Shown here one piece after another: positions 59,763 to 64,000 of a stretch of DNA of 64,000 nt; within the stretch, counting starts at the first letter, position 1, and every line of letters starts with the position of its first letter. Both the position numbers and the translations under genes were made by a program. The stretch comes from Cryptomeria japonica (Eukaryota > Streptophyta > Pinopsida > Cupressales > Cupressaceae). The stretch covers positions 316,018,041 through 316,082,040 of the forward strand of contig NC_081405.1 of the NCBI RefSeq assembly GCF_030272615.1, in the 5' to 3' direction. Under the pieces are notes generated by a model, which saw only the letters and a list, made by a program, of their open reading frames with translations, ran no database searches and was not told the origin of the DNA.

Positions 59763-61251
59763 TGATGCTTTGCAAAATGGGGTTATGTTAGACAAAAACT
59801 TGTGGTCATATAACACATAAAAACACAAGAAACCAAGAGGAATGTTAGTGTTAATCAACCAGAGACTAATCTAAGTAGGCTTATTAAGAGAGACACTAAA
59901 AATAGAGTAAAGCATTTAACTATGAAAATAAATGCAAGAAGACATCTCCAAATGTCTTCTACCATGCTTGTAGCTCCTCCTCCCTTGTTCCTCTCCTCTC
60001 TAAGTCCCAAATTAGTGTAGCTTTCAGTAGCTTTTTGCACTATGGATGCCTTATGGAGGTTCAAGATTGAAAATGATTAATCTAAAATGTTATGAAAAAT
60101 GTGAACAAGAGCTAAAATAAGAGATTATCTAATTAGCTAGTGTTGATTTTAAACCAAAAGAGTGAATATGATGGATTTATGCTAAATGCTCTCTAAAAAT
60201 GACTATAATGTAAATGTTGGAGGATTTATGACTATGAATGCTAAATGCTTGAGAAAGCTGGAGGATTTGAAAATGAGGAATGTGAGCTCTATTTATAGGT
60301 AAAATGGAGCAATGGATGGTTGAGATTGAATAATCTCAACAAGGGTCAGGATTGAATGGTATTCAATCCATGTGAGGACTTTCAACCCAATCCCAGGATG
60401 ACAAGTGTCAACATGAGATGGGTTGAGAGGAGAGGAGAGAAGCATTAAATGCTTGACATGACCTAAGGGTTAACTTGGGAGGTAAGGTTAAGGTTGGATT
60501 GAGTGAATAAATTCATTATCCAAAGGATAATGCTTTTATCCAATGGATAAACTCTTGTGCAAGAGTTAGTGAAGATAACCATGGTCAAAGCAATAAATGC
60601 TTGAAGAGACACATGGGTTACATGAGGGTTGGGTTGAGGGTCAAAGTCCCTAACCATGGGTGCAAGTGGATTTAACCATAAATGGTCATGTAAGAGCCAT
60701 TAGTGGTTTGGAAGACTTTGGAGGTTAGATTGTTGAACACACAAAGCATTTAATGCTTTTCAAAGACTTTGAAGTCTTTGAGAAGTGACTCCAAGTTGCT
60801 TGGGAATGTGACAATAATTAGGGGATGGATTAGGATAATTAGGAAGGGTTTAGAAGAATCTAGAAGGGGGTTAGGATTGCAAGTGGGTTTGGTGGGTGAG
60901 ACAAAATAGGATTTTTATTAAAATAAAATTCATTTATTTTAATAAATAGGTGCAAGTTGCATTTTTAGGAGAATGCAAGTGGGGTGGATTTAATGATTTA
61001 AATAAATGTTTTATTTAATTTAGTTAAAAGAGGAAAAGGGGATTAAATTGAATAAATAGAATTTATTCATTTAATGGATTGTGAATTTGGTTTAATGAAT
61101 TAATTAGAATAAATTGAATAATTTATTTAATTAATAGGAGAATGTTTTGAAGAAGAGTTAATTAATTTAATTAACTGATGGCGAGTGGATTTTTAATCAA
61201 ATAAATAGCAAATATTCATTTAATTAAAATGGACAGATTTATGTGATTATA
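59763..61251 (-). repeat. G2 5' LTR (1489 bp)
   Basis: On the minus strand it starts TATAATCACATAAATC (61251; TG changed to TA) and ends AAGCATCA (59763) two bases before the primer site. It matches 42808-44299. Confidence 0.9.
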
Positions 61252-64000
61252 GGTGCCTATCACATTTTTGTTCTCCAGTCTGGGCACAAGAGTCCAAGTT
61301 TCATTTTTCTCAATCTGCTCTAGTTCTTCCTCCATGGCTTTGATCTAGTCTTTATCTTTTAGAGCCTCATTTTTTTTTTTGGGCTCAATTTTGGAGAGTA
61401 GACATGTATTCTCTCTTGCTCTTCTTCTAGTCAATACTCCAACATCTTTGTCACCAATGATATTTTCATCAGAATGATTGTTTCTGACATACCTTTCTAG
61501 TACCGGTTCGTTTCTTGGAACTTCTTCTACCAGTTGTGTAGGTTCTACTTAACATTCTTCGTCATTTGCCACTATAACATGATTGTCTTCAGTAGGTTTG
61601 ACTAGTACAGTGTAATCGAATCCTTGATAATTAAAGATTGGTTCACTCTTGCTATCATGTTCATTTTTCTTAGAGAACTCATCTACTTTTACATTGGTAC
61701 TCTCCACAATCTTATCGATCTTTTTATTCAAGCACCGATATGCTTTAGTCTTTGTGGAGTAACCTAAGAAGGTTCCTTCATCACTCTTGGGATCAAACTT
61801 TCCATAGTACTCAGCCCTCTTGATATAGCACCCGCTTCCAAATACTTTGAAATAACTCACATTGGGTGAATATCCACACCATAATTCATAGGGAGTTTTA
61901 TTTGTCCCTTTCTTCACTTGTATTCGGTTCAAGGTATACATAGCAGTGCTTACTGCTTCTCTCCAGAAGATATGTTGAATATCCTTCTGTATCATCAGAG
62001 TCCTCACACAATCAATCAGAGTTTTGTTCCTTCTTTCAGCAACCCCATTCTGCTGAGGTGTTCTGGGTGTAGACGTTTGTCTCATAATCCCCTATTCTTC
62101 ACAGTAATTTATGAATTCTTGAGAGGTGAACTCTTCTCCTCTATCCGATCTCAGATATTTTAGACTCTTGCCGATTCCTCTCTCCACTTGAGCCTTGAAG
62201 ACTTTGAACATGTGAAAGGCTTCAGACTTCTCTTTCAAGAATACAACCCACATTATTCTTGAAGAGTCATCTACAAACAACATGACAATCCCCATAGAAA
62301 CTCTTGGTCTTCATAGGACCATACAATTCTGTATAAACTAAGTCCAGCACATTCTCAGATGAACAAGATTTTCTAGTGAAACTAGATCCGGTCAAATTTC
62401 CTAGTTGGAATTCTTTACACATAGCATTTTCAGGTTTCATAATATCAAGCATGCCTCTTACAGACTTCATTTTACTAACTTTTTCTATGCTATCAAAATT
62501 AACATGATATAGTCTTTTGTGCCACAACCATCTTCTACCTTTTCCATTAGACAACTACCTACAATGGTGTTTAGGTAGAACAAATTGCCTCTAGTTTGTT
62601 TACCGATAGCAATTAGACTTCCTGATTTATCATTTATTTTGCATATTCCTTCATTGAATTCTAACTGATAAACCTTATTTTTAAGTTGTGCAACACTTAA
62701 CAGACTATACTTTATCCCTTCTACCTAGTAAACATCATCACAATTCTTTTTATCATTTAGGGATATAGATCCCTTACCTTTTACTGCACAAGGAGCATTG
62801 TTGCTAAATCTTACCAATCCTCCATCACAATCTTCCATGCTGAGGAATTTATTTCTGTCACCGGTCATGTGGTGAGTGCAACCACTGTCAATTACCTAGT
62901 CTCCACACTAGTCTGAACTAGAGATCAGTGCCATATCACTTTCCTCGGTGTTATCTTCTTTTACCACTACAAATTCAATTCCATCCCATCAGATCCTTCT
63001 GATTCTTCATCGATAACTCCTTCTTCTACAAGATAGCACTCCTTCTTGCTCTTGTCTTTGTAGCTTCTAAATTTATCCTTCCTATCATTGTCAGGACATC
63101 TGGATGCAATATTACCTATTCTATTGCAAGAGAAAAACTTCAAGGGGAGATTACCATTATAATTTCCTTTTCCTCTTGGCAGCCTTCTTGCTAATAGAGC
63201 TTCTATCTCATCTTGTTCCTGTTCTTCAGATAATAAGTTGTCATGTTCATGAGAATGACCGGTTCTTGTAGTAGAATTGTTTCGAATTTCTTTTCTTCTC
63301 CTTGTTGGTGCAGGTATCATGGAAGCTTTGAAGGAAGCATCAATCTTTGGCATATTGTTATCATAGCTTCTTAGTTCAAAGGAAGTTAACTTATCGATTA
63401 GTGATTCAAGTGAAACACTAACTATTCCCAAGGATCCAAGTTCCTGAATTGTAGAAAACCTTATGGAATGTTGTGGTAGCAAGGTCCTCAAGATTTTGTT
63501 GACCACATCATCTTCTTCAAGATTTCCTCCAGCACTTCTGATGGAATTTACCACATCCTTTATTCTATTGCTATACTATTCTATATTTTCTCCTTGCATT
63601 CTCATCTCATCAAATTTGCCTCTTAAGCTATCCACCTTAACCTTTTGTGCATGAGGATCTCCTCCATAAAGGGTCTTCAAATTATTCCACATCTAATAGG
63701 TTATTTTCAAATCTTGAACTTCAACATACTCATTTTCAAATAGAGTGCTAGAAATCACATCCATAGTTGCAATGTTGTCTTTCCTTTCTTTGATCTGATC
63801 TACAGTGAGAACCCCTATAGGTTCATTGTACTCTATACTCACATGATTCTAGTATTGATCTCTTAGGATTCTTAGGTAGAGCTTCATTCTACCACAAAAT
63901 AAAGTTTAATTCTCCTTAGAGAACTTAGGGCCCTCCTTTCGCATCATCTTGGATTTTTCCTTAAGCTGTTAAGCTCTTCTAAATCTAAGGACCAGAGCTC
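61252..64000 (-). pseudogene. C2: Copia gag, protease, integrase and reverse transcriptase start
   Basis: From the right edge the minus strand encodes UBN2-type gag (63960-62967) with a degenerate knuckle (FFSCNRIGNIASRC, His changed to Asn), protease DSGCTHHMTGD near 62895-62860, the pre-integrase zinc region WHKRLYHVN...CKEFQLG (second Cys of CxxC lost), integrase FVDDSSR, LRSDRGEEFTS and NGVAERRNK (62280-62020), then VSYFKVFGSGCYIKR and EELEQIEKNETW of the reverse transcriptase to 61252, where G2 enters. Several stops and frame breaks occur. The 5' LTR lies beyond the window. Confidence 0.85.

Larger units (their letters stand above)
42257..61251 (-). mobile_element. G2: large Tat-like Gypsy retrotransposon nested in C2
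   Basis: LTRs at 59763-61251 and 42808-44299 flank gag, protease, reverse transcriptase, two RNase H-like domains and integrase on the minus strand, and a plus-strand plant-mobile-domain gene near the 3' LTR. The gag finger CDFHQGKGHKTSNC, the G-patch-like segment after protease and the second RNase H are traits of the Tat lineage. Right flank is GGTGC; the left border is rearranged. It splits the C2 sequence KNVIGT-KWVLRNK. Confidence 0.85.

Overview
This window is plant nuclear DNA made almost entirely of nested LTR retrotransposons; I found no ordinary host gene, tRNA, rRNA or CRISPR array. Initiator-Met and Trp tRNA primer sites, plant Copia (UBN2-type gag, DSGCxHHMTG protease) and Tat-like Gypsy proteins, a plant mobile domain and nonsense changes dominated by C-to-T type transitions all point to a large-genome seed plant. 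A gymnosperm is plausible, but the sequence does not prove it.

Two nests fill the window. Nest 1 (1-24624) is a plus-strand element, here called X1, whose 5' part lies left of the window. It is broken by three insertions: a minus-strand element of the same family (X2, 1-6419), a 4.3-kb LTR-like segment (S1, 6929-11231) and a complete Copia (C1, 14680-22901), which itself holds a solo LTR (S3, 18305-19120). Nest 2 (24625-64000) is mostly minus strand. A Gypsy fragment (G1) carries a solo LTR (S2) and a Copia (C3). C3 is split by a Copia (C2). C2 is split by X3 (34460-41081) and by a 19-kb Tat-like Gypsy (G2, about 42257-61251). Many junctions are supported by target-site duplications or by protein motifs that continue across the insertion.

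The most unusual content is the X family (X1, X2, X3). These elements have Copia-like LTRs, primer sites and polypurine tracts but no visible protease, integrase, reverse transcriptase or RNase H. Instead they carry ORF1, a coiled coil followed by four CCHC zinc knuckles, and ORF2, about 1,100 codons of a conserved protein I cannot name. ORF2 keeps its length (3306, about 3220 and 3320 bp) and key motifs in three diverged copies, and in X2 it is preceded by a TATA box and a telo-box. The second unusual item is an antisense plant-mobile-domain gene inside G2 between its pol and 3' LTR, again preceded by TATA and a telo-box-like motif.

All coding regions carry stops or frameshifts, so this is a decayed record. 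A plausible working model is that Copia enzymes resembling C1-C3 mobilised the X elements in trans, while ORF1 and perhaps ORF2 supplied particle or accessory functions. Coordinates of LTR ends are from reading termini, primer sites and duplications by eye and may be off by a few bases, more where stated.
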